Assembly: GCA_001774505.1 (NCBI GenBank)
Contig: MFAF01000073.1
Location: 4,116 to 9,244 of the forward strand
Direction: 5' to 3'
Length of the DNA stretch: 5,129 nucleotides
Origin: Candidatus Coatesbacteria bacterium RBG_13_66_14
Lineage (GTDB): Bacteria; RBG-13-66-14
In this document: one piece after another, positions 5,095 to 5,129 of the stretch
How positions within the stretch are numbered: position 1 is the stretch's first letter
Layout: every line of letters starts with the position of its first letter
Program-made: the position numbers and the translations under genes
Notes under the pieces: model-generated
Seen by the model: the letters and a program-made list of their open reading frames with translations, nothing else
Databases searched by the model: none
Told to the model about the DNA's origin: nothing

Positions 5095-5129
5095 CCTATC
5101 GGGTGAGTCTCTTCCGATACGTTAAGGGT

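Larger units (their letters stand above)
4775..5129. other. Intergenic region without a supported gene
   Basis: About 355 nt after the operon terminator. It holds an 8-C run (4811-4818), the hairpin cluster 4850-4960, a 13-nt direct repeat (4946-4986), a bulged inverted repeat AGAACC-c-AAC/GTTGGTTCT (5005-5014 and 5041-5049), an AACCGG/CCGGTT pair (5012-5017 and 5057-5062) leading into seven Ts, and a promoter at 5066-5094. Short open frames here lack ribosome binding sites and protein-like composition. At the extreme right, GTG at 5103 stays open to the window end but has no spaced Shine-Dalgarno sequence. Confidence 0.6.

Overview
The window is about two-thirds G+C by eye. It carries one clearly recognisable system, a type IV pilus inner-membrane alignment operon (pilM-pilN-pilO/P), next to a tRNA-Ile gene and an unrecognised polytopic membrane protein gene on the other strand. 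PilN, PilO and PilP homologues imply a two-membrane (diderm) bacterium. The high G+C, GTG/TTG start codons and GC-rich interspersed hairpins would suit an uncultured candidate-phylum genome, but nothing here allows a safe taxonomic assignment.

Layout from left to right. Bases 1-129 are non-coding and hold two GC-rich hairpins, each with a 9-bp stem, a 4-nt loop and a following CTAC. The second can also act as terminator for the leftward gene. Bases 130-1368 (minus) encode a 412-residue protein with about ten membrane segments and one soluble insert of about 120 residues. Bases 1462-1539 (minus) are tRNA-Ile(GAT) with an encoded CCA end and a good promoter at 1563-1591. No T-rich terminator lies between the tRNA and the membrane protein gene, so the two may share a transcript. 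The divergent intergenic region, about 1540-1811, holds the tRNA promoter, a perfect 15-bp palindrome and a candidate extended -10 promoter for the pil operon.

The pil operon runs rightward: pilM 1812-2864, pilN 2869-3531 (4-nt spacing), then a 257-nt gap, then a pilO-like gene 3789-4724. The C-terminal third of the last protein looks like the PilP domain, so it reads as a PilO-PilP fusion. By family knowledge, PilM is a cytoplasmic actin-like protein that binds the N-terminal tail of PilN; PilN and PilO pair in the periplasm; PilP links them to the outer-membrane secretin PilQ. No pilQ follows. A convincing rho-independent terminator stands 25 nt after the last stop codon.

Bases 4775-5129 have no supported gene. 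They contain a cluster of competing inverted repeats, a 13-nt direct repeat and, near the right edge, a strong sigma-70-type promoter pointing out of the window.

The three observations most worth following are the PilO-PilP fusion with the operon closed before pilQ, the hairpin-rich 257-nt gap inside the operon, and the interspersed hairpin family at both transcript ends.
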